From: Pelodera strongyloides
Lineage: Eukaryota > Nematoda > Chromadorea > Rhabditida > Rhabditidae
NCBI GenBank assembly: GCA_036852015.1
Contig: JAANDG010000291.1
Span: 62,001 to 126,000 of the forward strand
DNA length: 64,000 nucleotides
Direction: 5' to 3'
In this document: in pieces, positions 22,376-33,638 of the stretch
Layout of the letters: the number at the start of each line of letters is the position of its first letter
Position numbering within the stretch: the first letter of the stretch is position 1
The notes under the pieces: generated by a model
The model's database searches: none
The model's input: only the letters and a program-made list of their open reading frames with translations
Told to the model about the DNA's origin: nothing
Made by a program: the position numbers and the translations under genes

Positions 22376-22820
22376 TTAGCCCTCAAAAAAATTATCGATT
22401 GATTATTGATTTTTTTCTGTGTCAACATTCTTCGTTCTCCATATGGAGCACGTTAGCCAGGGTCCCAGGCCAGAAGCTCATGATGAATTTTTCGTGTCTG
22501 CTGACGATTTCACTATGTTCTGGGAAGTGCTTAAGTTCAGTTGGCAAGTTGCCAAAATTTAGATTATCGATTTATCGATTTTTGATTTGATCAAAATTCG
22601 ATTCACCTAAAGTTATTGCGTTTAGGGGTCTAAGCTTCAACTTTTATTTTTTAATCATCATATATCGATTATCTGATAAGCAATCGATAATCGGAAAAAA
22701 GCTAATTCTTATTTTTCCCTAAGGACCTTAAGGCCAAAGACCCAAGCCCTTAACTCTACTGCTAACCTACGATCTGAAACGTGACAGACAGAACTGCTCT
22801 ATATTACTACACCATGTAGA

Positions 22821-22956
22821 CCAACAATTGCACCCTTATTTCCTTACCGCGTCTCCCGAGGATACCTCGCTCTGATTGGGACCCGGGAGACTATATGTCC
22901 ATATAGCCACATTCCCCCGGGACACGCGACAAGAAAATAGGGTGCAATTGTTGGTC
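22821..22956. repeat. Foldback element with CCAACAATTGCACCCT arms
   Basis: The left arm GACCAACAATTGCACCCTTA (22819-22838) matches the right arm ending AGGGTGCAATTGTTGGTC (22939-22956). The loop contains GTCTCCCGAGG and CCCGGGAGAC, a second inverted pair. It sits exactly at the 5' terminus of Helitron-like unit 2. Confidence 0.85.
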
Positions 22957-23112
22957 TTCTACGGTATACTTTTGAGTTTATCGACACCAAAAAATTTCAG
23001 CGGGATAAAGTCTAGCCGTAACTTAGTGTACATATATTATAATAAACCCCCTTTATACAAATTATAAAAACATGCAAAATATGGGTTTATTTTGATGGGC
23101 CCGTCCCTTTAA

Positions 23113-24547
23113 AGCTAAATTCGCCGACCATGGAGTTACTAAAAAAACAAGCGGCGCGACACAACATAGGCTAGCTACTGCATATGTTAGGCTAAAAAAT
23201 GAACCGTCCTTTATAGGTTTTTCTCTTTGTTGTCAGTGATATTTTGCGAATTACTTTTTTTGTTAATACCAATTTTAATCTAATTGTGTTGTTGTGTGGT
23301 TGCTTGTATGTTAGTAAAGATTTACAAACCAAACGGACTGTAGGGGAATTTACATACGTGGGTTAATTTTCAAACCCATATGGTATCATTTTCAAAACAT
23401 AAAAAGACATGAAAATTGACACGTTTTCATGAAAAAAACGTGTTAATAATAAAAAGACCTCTTGCGGAATACATGTAAGAATTAGGTTTTCTCAAATATA
23501 CATTGAACTTCAGTGTTTGATTCTCTTTGTATGTTTCTAACACACTCCCAAAGCTCAAATAGAAAAAGTTCGTTTAAAAACTGAATTCATACTTTGTGTT
23601 TGCAAACAAGGTTTCTGATTTGTACTCAACGAAACACACTAGAGGCAAATAAAATAGTTTGTAATAATATTTATTTTAATATAATATTTATTACGCACAC
23701 AAAAATGTACACGCACAGTTTGTCGATAAAATACACAAAGACATAAAAAGCGAACAAAAAAGAAATACAACAATATACAGGAGATCATAACTGAAGGCTA
23801 TGAATGGGAAAATATTGTCGGATTGCTCTCAATCATTAACGAGGTTCGATGTACGAATGAGTGTCTGCGTACCATCTTAATTACTCTGGAAATAATGACC
23901 TTTGATCTACCTCTACGAGTGATAGAAACTCGAAACTTGTACATTTTTTGTAAGTGTATTCCACACTTACCGGCCAATATTTTCCGGAGCATTTTAGCAT
24001 CAGCACTCTTTCTTCGATCTACTAGTGAATCCAAGTTTAAAGCAACATTTCTTTCATTACTAGAGGGAGTTTCGTTATACTTAAGCAAGTAGTTTATATT
24101 ATAGTCACATCATGCATAATTTTAGTATGGGTAATTTTGACTATGTAAGCTTTAGTTTTATGTTGATTATGTAATAAATAAATAAATGTCTACTAGTGTT
24201 GTTATATTAATTTCTAAATCACAAATACGCTCCTAGTAAAGAGCACCTCTCTAACGCGTATTATTTTATGTATATTTGTGTTTCTTCAATGCAATGTTCG
24301 ATAAAGAAAATTATTTATTCATTTCTTGTAAAACAGTGAATCGAAAACTGACAAATTACATAGATTCCGGAGAAAATGTTTCAAAAAATGAACCGTAGAT
24401 TTATAAAATTGTGGATACATACACTACATAACATCCCTCGATTTTGATGAATTGATGCATAGAGATAGATAAAACAAACTAGTACGCAGTTTGGTTTGGA
24501 GAGAAAAGACACCCGTAAAAATTTTTACATATTTCAAATTTTGCACT
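23113..24547. other. Spacer downstream of lipase B; weak minus-strand candidate exon
   Basis: This AT-rich stretch lies beyond the lipase B stop. On the minus strand 24088-23798 is open for 96 residues (ALNLDSLVDRRKSADAKMLR...) with an internal GTAAGT donor after MLRKILAG and a TTTCCAG acceptor further on, followed by AATAAA-type signals near 23690. This could be the tail of a gene or of a retroposon; the last roughly 35 bp resemble 62596-62629. I do not recognise a product. Confidence 0.3.
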
Positions 24548-27500
24548 TTATCCACTCAAGGAGATGCCAAGTTTATCCGAGACCCAATTAACCGCTCCCA
24601 CTACTTTGTCAATGGAAGAACTTGCAGGGTACGGCTTTTCATCCATCAATTGCCTATCGCATCCAACTTTGCCGTATTCAGGGACCTGAAGGAATATTTG
24701 TTTATATTAGAGTAAAAGCTTCGAGGCGTATTTTCAGGTAACATTCAATGTGAAAAACGGCGCCATAGCCGCGCACAGATGGCGCACTAATGGCATGCCT
24801 GCGGCGCAAGTGCCGCAGCTTCTTTAGAGGGGCGTTCGCCTCTGACATACCTGCGACGCAAATGTCGCAGCTTCTTCAGGAGAGTGTTCGCCTCCTTTCT
24901 TTACCATGGGTTCCAACCTTGTAAGCCAACTTACCCAAAGACTGAAGTAGTGTCGGTGATCGTAGATATAAGAAGAAGCGTTGGCCATGTCAAATTTGTA
25001 CTGATCACTGCATGAAAAATCCTCGCCTTGCGGTGGACCAGTGCATATACGGTATGCACAACCAGGGTCCATACATTCTGGATACCTAAAGGAGAAAAGT
25101 TTTGCAAAATGTTAAAAGTAACGTCTAACATAGGAACATGACTTTGATCCCCCCTCGTGAGTGACACAATGTTTATTACATGAAATACAATATCAATTCA
25201 TAATTTACATCGAAGTTCGCATCTTGTAATAGTTTCGTCGTCTAATGCACATATCTGTACGATACATTGCATAATGGGGTTTGCAAGTATGGCCGATTTT
25301 CCTTGCAAGAATCGAAAAATTTACCGTATCTTGGCACTACACGGCTAGCATATCTACAGACACTTTTCACTACACGCGAATATCTACAGACCATTTGTTC
25401 GACAAAAAATTTCTCTCCCCGCTTTGATTGCGGATTTTCTATAGTGCGGATGTATCGGTAAATACGGTAAATTGCACACGATTTTGCGAATTGATATTTG
25501 CAAGGAAAGGGCGCGGTTTTTGGTAGACTTGCAAACCCACAATAAACGTCTGTCGTAGTCTCACAGATGCCCCAATTATAGTTATTTCTTACCAAACTTC
25601 AGTACTGTGATGATAAGCACGCGTAAGATTGTCTGGATCGCATGGTTTGCTGTCATCCTTGTCTAAAGTTATAGTTGATTTCTATTGGTTTAAAAGTAGT
25701 TATGTCATTTTTCACATGGTATTACACCAGTATGTAATTCAACAAAGAACGATTTCATGTTTTTACGCATAGTATTCATGAAATGATGTGTGCAATCAAT
25801 AAAAGTCTATGTCCTTCTAGCTAGCGTGCAACTTATCATCTAACATCGGGCATTTTACTTATGAAATACGTTGATACATCATTAATATATTTTTTTTATA
25901 TCCGCCTTCTATGGGAGTGTGCTGAAAAGCTAATAAATGTTCAAATGTTCAAATGAACGAGTTATTCAACTTTGATGAAACTTCTACTTTTACTTAATCA
26001 CTGAATTGCCGCAAAGTTACACATTTCAATTGCCTATATATAGTCAAATTAGCTATTAATTACCTAATGTTCCATTCACGAAATCTTTCACACAACCCGG
26101 AGAATGTGGGACAATATCCATTCGGAAGACAACGCGGAACCTAAACTGGTAAGGGTAAGTTATGCTAATTCGACTTCTATTTCTAAAATTTTGGCATTTT
26201 TGTCCTGGCAAGCTTCCGGCACCAAATTTACATAGGACACATAGGGTATGCGTATTATATGCAAATTTCCCAAAGTAGGTACAGTACTGCTTTAGTATTA
26301 AATTAGAATTTCTGAATTTCCAGTTATTCAAGTTTAATGTCCAAATTCTTAATTATACGTCCCATTTACCGGTGAATGATGAGTAGATGAGTTGTAAACT
26401 GCAGAACTTTCTTTGCATATAATTTATCCAACAGTTATTAAAAAAAAACTCACGAAACAGGAATAATTTGATCGAAATTCCTTGCGAATTCAACATTTCC
26501 AACACGCGGTTCTCCGAATGTGTACATAGAAACTTGGTCACTACGACGATACCCTAGATAATATAATTATAGAAAAATAGTTATCAATAGCAAGCAAAAC
26601 TGAATGTGGAAGAATTGCTCACAATCAGTTATAGGTAATTCTTATATTCTTATTGTTAGCAAATTTCTTTGTTACATTTTTGGTAACTTTTCAATTGCCC
26701 TAGCCCTAAGCCAAGTTTTCGGTAAAGAAAAAGAAAAAAGAAAGCGTACCCTCATGTACAGTCCGTGCCGCTGCTAGAGCGGCTAACGCTGCTCCTAGCG
26801 AGTGACCGGTGAATTTGATATTATAGTCCTGAAATCGTAAACAATCAATGGTTCAGGATAATGTACAAAAAGGTCTGGCTCATTTTTACAGCCTTAGTTT
26901 TAGTTCACCAGCTGGTTCTCCGTTTATGCATGATAAGTTGATGTTGGTCAGGGTTGTTGATAAAAATTGTAGTCTACGATACGCGAGAGGCGAGACAGAG
27001 AATCAGATGGAGAAATATATAATAAAAAAGTTTCCCTGGAACGGGCGCATGACGTTTTAAAGCTTATTTGATTATCAATGTTGTGCATACATAAAAGACC
27101 AACCTTGGCGGTCTCATTTGTAAGGGCTGGCTCCAGATTGTCCCATAAAATATTGTGCGCGTTGAGGAAGTAGCGGTTTACCTGATAAATGCACTTTACT
27201 CACATCTCTCTCTCCCTTTCTCTCTCCCTCTCTCTCTCTCTCCCCCCCCCCTCTCTCTCTCTCTCTCCTCTCTCTCGCTCACGTTCTCTTTCCCTCTTAC
27301 ATCACTTTCAGTTTCACAAAATCAAACGGGAAGTTGGTAAATAAACCCACTAGTCCCATTGAGAAAAATTCCGATTGTGGCTTCAGGGTTGACCATCCTT
27401 CCAAAAGCAATTGAACACTAGTTTTTGTTCCTAGAAAAACGGTTAAAGCTGGTACTCTGGCTTCTGGGACTGTCCTTCAGGGACCCCGGATGAGGCCCCG

Positions 27501-30450
27501 CAGTCGCCACATGGAATGCAGTTCTCCAACATGACGTGTTTCAAAAAAGTTCAAGAAGAAGGAGTCAATGGGCTTCAATATTGTAATACAGTAACTTTCT
27601 TTACACATTTCCAAATGTGTATAGCTATAGCTAGTCTATTTTCGGCGACTCTCGAATTAACCGTACCTCTAAAGACTACGATCAGTTCCCGATTACGATC
27701 TGATCTGACAACATATCCAGAGCAGAGTGACGATACAACATCACATTTTTCTCTCAGATAATCCACCACTTGATAGTCACTGCCGCTAGCAAACACCCTA
27801 AAAGTTTCTTTATTAACTTAAAGCGAAATACCGGTCGGTTTTTTGAAACGCATCGTGGACAACTGAATCCTTACGTGTTTATGCTCATTTACGCACATTT
27901 AGCTCGATTTTTTATTCTAATTTAGTGTTATTTGCACGGGCTGCATAAGAATGCTGGTGTACTTGATGTGTTTCAGAAAAAAAAACGGCCGTTATTTCGC
28001 TTTAATAAACATATTTAAACTTGTGTGCCTCCAGCTTTAACTCTAGTTTTGTAGTGCTCTTTGAACAAGTTCACAAGAGCTGAATGCAAATACAAACAGT
28101 ATACTACCCACGCCCAGAGCAAACCGTGTACTACTTATAAACTACAAGCAAACAAAATGTATGTTAAAGGAATGCAGTGACGATAAATTCGTCATTTATA
28201 GGTACAAATATCATTTATAGGTACCAACATACGGTACCAATATGAAGTTAAAGAGAAAACGAACTCACAAGGGAAATTCCAAGGTTTGTTCATGACTTTT
28301 TATCCATGAAAGAAACGATCTACCAATTAATTCCCTAATTTATTTGTTAAGTAACAACGAGGTGTGCTAAACATAAGAAAAATCTTGGTATCCACAAAGT
28401 ACAGTATGATGCGCTGACTATAAACTATAAGTTGGGGCGTAGGTTCTATTACCCCAGCCTATGTTGTTGTGTTTCAATTCTTAAAATAAACCAACTAAAA
28501 CATTAGTAAAATATATTTATTAACTAATGGGACTGACCTTTGTGTCCTCCTCAATGAACGTCTCAAACAACAACTGACTCTTGCAACACTTTCGTTGCAA
28601 GAGCTCGGAGGTTTTAGACATAATAGGCCACTCCCACAAACCAACAAACAAACTACGAAATACTAACAACAACTCTAAACAACTATGTAACTATTTAATA
28701 TATAAACTCATGAGGGCCGCCCAGCCCTCATGGTTTATTTATGAATGTCTTGTTGTAAAATATATATAATATATAATACATCAGATAGCCATAACCTTTT
28801 ATCAATAAGACAAAGGGCAAGAATGAGTATTTCTCCAAAGCTCACAACAGCTGTTAATTGAGAAACACACGAACACTCAAGTGTAAACAAGCATGCAAAA
28901 GTTGCAAAGAAACTAATGATGAAATAAATATTATATACATATTCCTACGGCAATACTTGATACACTTACATCTCGCCTTTCCAACAAGAGCTGGTCCCCA
29001 GCTCTTATTAGAAAAGTGTCCTATTAATAAAAACAATTTCAAAATGTTCTCAACAATCGATGAAACAATTTCTAGATGGAACTTCGTATGGCTAAAAAAA
29101 TGATTCTTGCTTCGACAAGCTTGATCTAATCATTTTCAAAATGTTATCTCAACCATATGGCTCATATTCAAACAATTCAGCAAAAATTGATGTTAACCAC
29201 AATGTTCAAAGTACGAATAATAATTGAAAATTCAAAAACGATATTCAAAAATAATTTGTACAATAAATATCATAAGGATGATCACACTTCAGCGGGCCCT
29301 ACTGGGTGATACTTAGTTATCATTATACTTACAATTATCTCAACTGGCTAACTATTGGGATCCGACAGCTCCTTGCTGCCCATCCACCCAACCTTACATG
29401 CTGTCGGGGACGTTACGCATATCGTCTAAGCGGGGCCCTATCATATTATTATATCTTATTTTATTTATATCATCCCTAGCACAGTTGAGTTGTCCTTACG
29501 GGGCTGCTGAAAGTTACAAATTAATTAGTGTTGATAAAATGAATAATGTTCACAGACTAATTCGCTCTCTATTCTCACTCGCTCATAATCAAAATAACTT
29601 ATGCGTTCATCGGAATGGTCGCAGCTCCATCAGTTCACATCAGTTAGTCCATGCTTCTGAATGCATGTTTTCCAATAATAAAAGCGGCGAGAAAGTTGTC
29701 GAAGTCGGCAGAATGTCAGAATATGGATGACATGGGCGGATATCTGAGTATCTGACGAGATAGTTTTATAGTTTCAAATAGAATTAGTGGGAAAATTGTG
29801 GTTTAGCTGAATTGGGCGGGAAGATTGTAGGTACTTTCTGCCTGATGGAGTAGGCAGACCTACCGCTGGTCGCCATATAAGTTGGGGCGTAGGTTCTATT
29901 ACCCCAGCCTATGTTGTTGTGTTTCAATTCTTAAAATAAACCAACTAAAACATTAGTAAAATATATTTATTAACCAAAACTAATGGGACTGACCTTTGTG
30001 TCCTCCTCAATGAACGTCTCAAACAACAACTGACTCTTGCAACACTTTCGTTGCAAGAGCTCGGAGGTTTTAGACATAATAGGCCACTCCCACAAACCAA
30101 CAAACAAACTACGAAATACTAACAACAACTCTAAACAACTATGTAACTATTTAATAAAACTATCACAGGAAAAAATGTGCCCTAACTACAAAGTACAACC
30201 AAAAATGCTATTGTAAGTTTGACTAATAAGTCCGCATATGAGCAGCACCTAATAAATAAATAAATCTTTTACAAGAACGCTGTAAATTTACCAACCTCGG
30301 TAAGCAGTTTGCTGGGAAGTCGGAATAAGCTGCAGCAGAGAGTTCCAATAGCATACGAGCCTCGTTTTCATTATAATTTGTGGCTCTTTTATTGCGGGGA
30401 TGACCGAATGAACAAGTTATGAAAATTAGGAATAGACAATATTTTCCCAT
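24548..30450 (-). CDS. Lipase B: secreted class-3 (alpha/beta hydrolase) lipase, ten exons
   Basis: Exons: 30450-30296, 27797-27667, 27430-27351, 27181-27104, 26828-26750, 26553-26454, 26140-26064, 25662-25593, 25085-24935, 24685-24548. They total 1059 nt (352 residues), and every junction keeps phase. The first roughly 16 residues (MGKYCLFLIFITCSFG) look like a signal peptide. Family blocks in order: VVFRG (about 91-95), GHSLG with nucleophile Ser (about 158), TFGEPRVGN, FRMDIVPH with Asp (about 216), and AYHHSTEVWYP with the catalytic His region (about 251). Cys-rich C-terminal segments (YPECMDPGCAYRICTG; CSDQYKFDMANAS) suggest disulphides. Class-3 lipases hydrolyse acylglycerols or other esters. 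Intron 1 holds an LTR element and intron 9 a hairpin pair. Lipase A about 10 kb away is a diverged copy in the same orientation. Confidence 0.93.
24794..24896. other. Two tandem double-hairpin units in lipase B intron 9
   Basis: Two roughly 51-bp repeats. Each has a first stem CTGCGGC/GCCGCAG (24799-24818) or CTGCGAC/GTCGCAG (24851-24870), and a second short stem AGAGG/CCTCT (24826-24843) or AGGAG/CTCCT (24878-24896), both with GTTCG in the loop. Differences between the copies keep pairing in the stems. No known RNA family is recognised. Confidence 0.6.
25273..25542. repeat. Inverted-repeat element (TGGGGTTTGCAAGT family), lipase B intron 8
   Basis: The ends read TGGGGTTTGCAAGTATGG and AGACTTGCAAACCCA, and the interior includes TTTACCGTATCTTGG. 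It is the same family as 12490-12685. Frames across it are artefacts. Confidence 0.82.
27190..27296. repeat. CT-rich microsatellite in lipase B intron 3
   Basis: (CT)n with a C-rich centre, immediately upstream of exon 4 in gene direction. It may lengthen the polypyrimidine tract; otherwise no function is seen. Confidence 0.9.
27818..28005. repeat. TTAA palindromic element, family 1 (lipase B intron 1)
   Basis: Ends AGCGAAATACCGGTCGG and CGGCCGTTATTTCGCT, each bordered by TTAA, with the usual AT-rich centre. Confidence 0.87.
28426..28700 (-). repeat. 3' LTR of the non-autonomous element
   Basis: On the plus strand it starts TATAAGTTGGGGCGTAGG and ends AACTATTTAATA. It contains the inverted pair CTCTTGCAAC/GTTGCAAGAG. 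It lacks the 6-bp insert found in the other copy. Confidence 0.9.
29876..30156 (-). repeat. 5' LTR of the non-autonomous element
   Basis: Near-identical to 28426-28700 with a 6-bp insert (TTAACCAAAACTAATGG against TTAACTAATGG). The primer binding site lies immediately next to it at 29875-29863 on the minus strand. Confidence 0.9.
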
Positions 30451-32030
30451 ATTTGAGGTCGTTTGCCTGCAGGAAACATTATTCGTAAATACAGGGTAAA
30501 TCGTTATATTATTTATATTATATCATGTAATACGAACACAATGTGTAAATCTGACTAATAAGCAAAATAACGTCTATGAAGAATAATGTGACGGTGACCT
30601 ACTGTAACGGAAAGGCAACAACAACGTCAAACAAGCACAAACCTACCGCTAGCTAACTAAGCGGTTCAATGATAAAACGAAAAGTTTGATAGCAAAATGC
30701 GTCCTGCTTACTCATTGCGCACACACGGAAAAGAGAAATAAAGTTTTTTTCCGGAACAAATCACAAATCAAAGCATTTCTGTTTGCTTTAAAACTCGGCA
30801 GCAAACTGACCGTTTACTTTACGAGTTTAGTTAATGAAAGACCAACTATTGCAGTGGGCAGGCCCCGAATACTACATTTAAAAAATTCGGCGAGACAAAG
30901 TATGGTATGAAGTGAAAGCTTATCTAGAGAGGAAATGTAAGTGAATACGGTAAATTAGTATTAATCAGCTGGCCAAACTATGATTTGAATTGTTAAGGAA
31001 GGTAAACCGTGGCGGCTGGCGGCAAACGCTGTAGTGGCGGCAGACGGTGCGCGGCGCTCAGTTTTTGCGCCTAGTGTGCGAGCTATTCCCGCGGCGCATT
31101 TTTTCCGTCATAGAAGAGTGGCGTGACAAATTGTGAAAAATTGTAGCGTTGTCATTGAATTATGCAATAACCGAATATAATATTTTCCGCTTACACATTC
31201 CGTGCATTCATAAAAGTCCATGTGGTTTCTTCCAACAAAATAAGCATTTAATATACAATATACCTTATGGATGTGTCAGAAAAATATGGCGGAAGTAAAG
31301 TTACGAATGCCGAGCAAAAACGAATGATGCCACATGATTCCAGATTGTTTTATATGTATTTTTTATATGTATTTTTTTGCATGATTGTCGAGAATTAGGG
31401 TTCTCCTCGGATTATATGTGACTCACGGCGTACACATCATTATTTCACAACAAAGCGACACATTGATACTGTTTCAGAGTTCATTTTCAGAGTTTATTTT
31501 CACGATGAGTCTAATCCTAATGTGCATGTAATTTTGTTAATCACTGTATTAGTATTTGCATCGTACGGCGACTGTGCGGCGACTGCGTTACGGTTACCCA
31601 GCTACAACTTTTTTGCACATGTCGACCACCTAGGGAAGGCCCAAACGTCATGCTCACGGCTTTTGCATGGAGAAACAAAACCATCAGGAAGACGAAGTGT
31701 TAAAAGATAAAGAGTACTGGGTTGTATCAATCGAATCCGCAGAAGCGGTGCACCGGGATCCAGTTCATTTCTGAATTTTGGAATTGCTAGTGTAAGTTGA
31801 TTATGATTTATCGCAAACGTCAGGAGCCCGCAGTTAGAGGCTAGAGGGGTGCGGCGACATGACCGAAATGTGGAGGTGCGCCACAGGTACAGGCTCGTCA
31901 TTCTGAATTGTACCCATTCTACACACACCCCTGACGATTCCGTACAACCTAGATGGGTCCGCAGTCAATTCCGCTGAAGCCGTTGTCTGTGGTAAAGAGA
32001 AAGCGTCGGATTGAATACCTCCTCAGCATG
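30451..32030. other. Spacer upstream of lipase B
   Basis: No supported gene except a weak candidate at 31522-31710 (listed separately). A GC-rich patch at about 31010-31095 (GGCGGCTGGCGGC...) stands out from the AT-rich surroundings but shows no strong structure. Confidence 0.4.
31522..31710 (+). CDS. Candidate short secreted peptide (weak)
   Basis: A 62-residue frame begins with a stretch that reads like a signal peptide (MHVILLITVLVFASYGDCAA) and ends in a basic tail (SGRRSVKR). No family is recognised. There is no clear promoter, and an out-of-frame ATG lies just upstream. It is listed because a hydrophobic N-terminus with a small-residue cleavage site is uncommon by chance, but it may be spurious. 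Confidence 0.2.
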   Translation: MHVILLITVLVFASYGDCAATALRLPSYNFFAHVDHLGKAQTSCSRLLHGETKPSGRRSVKR

Positions 32031-32212
32031 TTAAAGCGAAATACAGGACGGTTTTTGAAACACATCCAGTACACTAGCATTCTTATGCAGCTTATGCAAA
32101 TAAACATTAATTAGAATAAAAAATCGAGCTAAGTTCGAGAAAATTAGCATAAATACGTAAGAATTCAGGTAGCTACGATGCGTTTCAAAAACCGACCGAT
32201 ATTTCGCTTTAA
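32031..32212. repeat. TTAA palindromic element, family 1
   Basis: TTAA-flanked, with ends AGCGAAATACAGGACGG and CCGACCGATATTTCGCT. The interior shows AAATTAGCATAAATACG and GCATAAGCTGCATAAG-type segments common to the family. Confidence 0.88.
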
Positions 32213-32841
32213 CAAACCCGCAGGGCATTTATGCTTCATGACCACTATACGTAATATACGTTTCATTAGGCGTTAATTGCACTAAATGTGATTTTTGCGT
32301 CACAATGCTCAGGTGCTACGATCATTACGCTGGAAAATGTCATCATTTATGAAATGACTATTTATTTATTTATCTATATGTATGGTCCTTATTTCGATCA
32401 AGTGCGGACTTACAGGGTACAGCTCTCTTCCATACAATCGATAAATAATCCTCTTTTTTTTGCGGGCACCGAATCATATGTTGGCGAGAGGAAAAATTAG
32501 CATATTGTTTTGATCGTGTTGTACTGTACAATGCCCGCGTTGTTTTCCCTAAAATCTGTATACAAACACAAAACCGGCGAAAGAACTGCATAACACAAAG
32601 GCTGATAAAAAAGGTAAGCGACGTAGGTACCAGTTTCTGGAGTTTCTGCTGCAAAAAAAACTGGAACATCTTTTTTTTATTCCGAATGTGGAAAATCTGT
32701 TATCCACTGGATTTTCTGTTCTTTTTACCAACACAGTATTTATTTCATTTCTAATTGTTCATTTCTATGTCCATGCCGTTGCACACGTTAAACGTTTAAA
32801 AGCATAGGCGTTGACCACCGGCCGTTGACCACCAGCCTGTC

Positions 32842-33012
32842 TTACAGCGAAATACCGGCCGGTTTTTGAGACGCATCGCTGATACCTTAATTCTTACGTA
32901 TTTATGCTAATTTGCTCAAGATTAGCTCGATTTTTTTAGCCATTTGCATAAGCTGCATAAGAATGCTGGTGTTCAGAATGTGTTTCAAAAACCGGCCGGT
33001 ATTTCGCTTTAA
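32842..33012. repeat. TTAA palindromic element, family 1
   Basis: Left end TTAC-AGCGAAATACCGGCCGG (one base off TTAA) and right end CCGGCCGGTATTTCGCT-TTAA. Confidence 0.86.
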
Positions 33013-33638
33013 ACAAGCCAAACTACGAGCAGCGACTATTGTCTTATTGAGGTGATGGGCCTTATTTTTTTGTGTTTTTGTTGGCGCTGAAGTCTTGAAG
33101 CACTTCGTTTAAATAAATAAAAAATCCAATCTTAATTACTATGCAGATGAATTATTGATGTGTAAGAAATACGGCGACGTGCCGAAAAAGATAAAGCAAC
33201 AAACTATTGCCGCCTCTGATAACAATGCTTCTTTACGACAAAAGGCTTGATTGGCGTTGCCGAAATCCTAGGATTTTTGCACGAATTGAGTCCAGCTTCC
33301 TCCAGTCCTTTTACTATGAATATGAATGCATCTTCCAAGTTTTTGTTGATGTCATAAAGCCTCATACAGTTTCTGAATCAGAGAGTTTCCGGTTATTCTG
33401 AATTATTCAGTTTCCTTCATAGACTTTTGACTAGTGTTGACTATGGTGACGAATAAGGATAAAAACTATGGTACAAAGAGGCAAATCAAATGATGTTTCC
33501 ATTTTTTGGTGTTTATGGTGACGTTGAAGGAATGTTCATTAAAAGTTGACGCTGCTTATGATGTGATGGAGTTCTGTTTCCTTAGATTTATGGGATCCTC
33601 GGTAGATCATAGTTTGATCGGATTTCGGTACTTTTTAT

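Larger units (their letters stand above)
19446..22820 (-). mobile_element. Helitron-like unit 2 (non-autonomous, satellite-filled)
   Basis: The minus-strand 5' end at 22820 reads TCTACATGGTGTAGTAATAT and the 3' end is CTAG at 19449-19446 after a GC-rich hairpin. Its CTAG abuts the TC of unit 1 with no base between, giving a head-to-tail tandem. It contains satellite A (19630-20885), satellite B (20880-22375) and terminal module D. The base before the 5' TC is G, not the A expected of a Helitron host site; a foldback element occupies that junction. Confidence 0.6.
14963..23112. mobile_element. 8.1-kb block bounded by TTAA and 14-bp inverted ends
   Basis: The left boundary reads TTAA (14963-14966) then AGGGACGGGCCCAT; the right reads ATGGGCCCGTCCCT then TTAA (23109-23112). 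Inside the termini the arms stay loosely similar in inverted orientation for about 90-130 bp (ATAAACC, TTGTATAA, TTTACACT, CTAGACT, TAGAAG). The simplest reading is a small TTAA-inserting palindromic element that was later invaded by two Helitron-like units and one foldback, expanding it to 8.1 kb. No transposase is encoded. That both ends belong to one element is inference from their matching termini and arms. Confidence 0.65.
28422..30160 (-). mobile_element. Non-autonomous LTR retrotransposon in lipase B intron 1
   Basis: LTRs at 28426-28700 (275 bp) and 29876-30156 (281 bp) differ mainly by a 6-bp indel, and the element is flanked by the 4-bp duplication AAAC (28422-28425, 30157-30160). 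Directly inside the right LTR, the minus strand reads TGGCGACCAGCGG, a classic primer-binding-site form, which sets the orientation as minus, the same as lipase B. The 1.17-kb interior has no gag or pol. Unusually the LTRs begin and end with TA rather than TG...CA. A plus-strand 110-residue frame inside (29398-29730) has no retroviral motif. Confidence 0.88.

Noticed and set aside
15760..22590. Many open frames of 60-190 residues containing FLWIIDRYRF-type repeats
   Set aside because: They are readings of the 135-bp satellite, whose period is divisible by three. T-run differences break them, and several frames and phases are equally open.
29398..29730. 110-residue plus-strand frame inside the LTR element
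   Set aside because: It has a hydrophobic start but runs against the element's orientation and carries no gag or pol motif.
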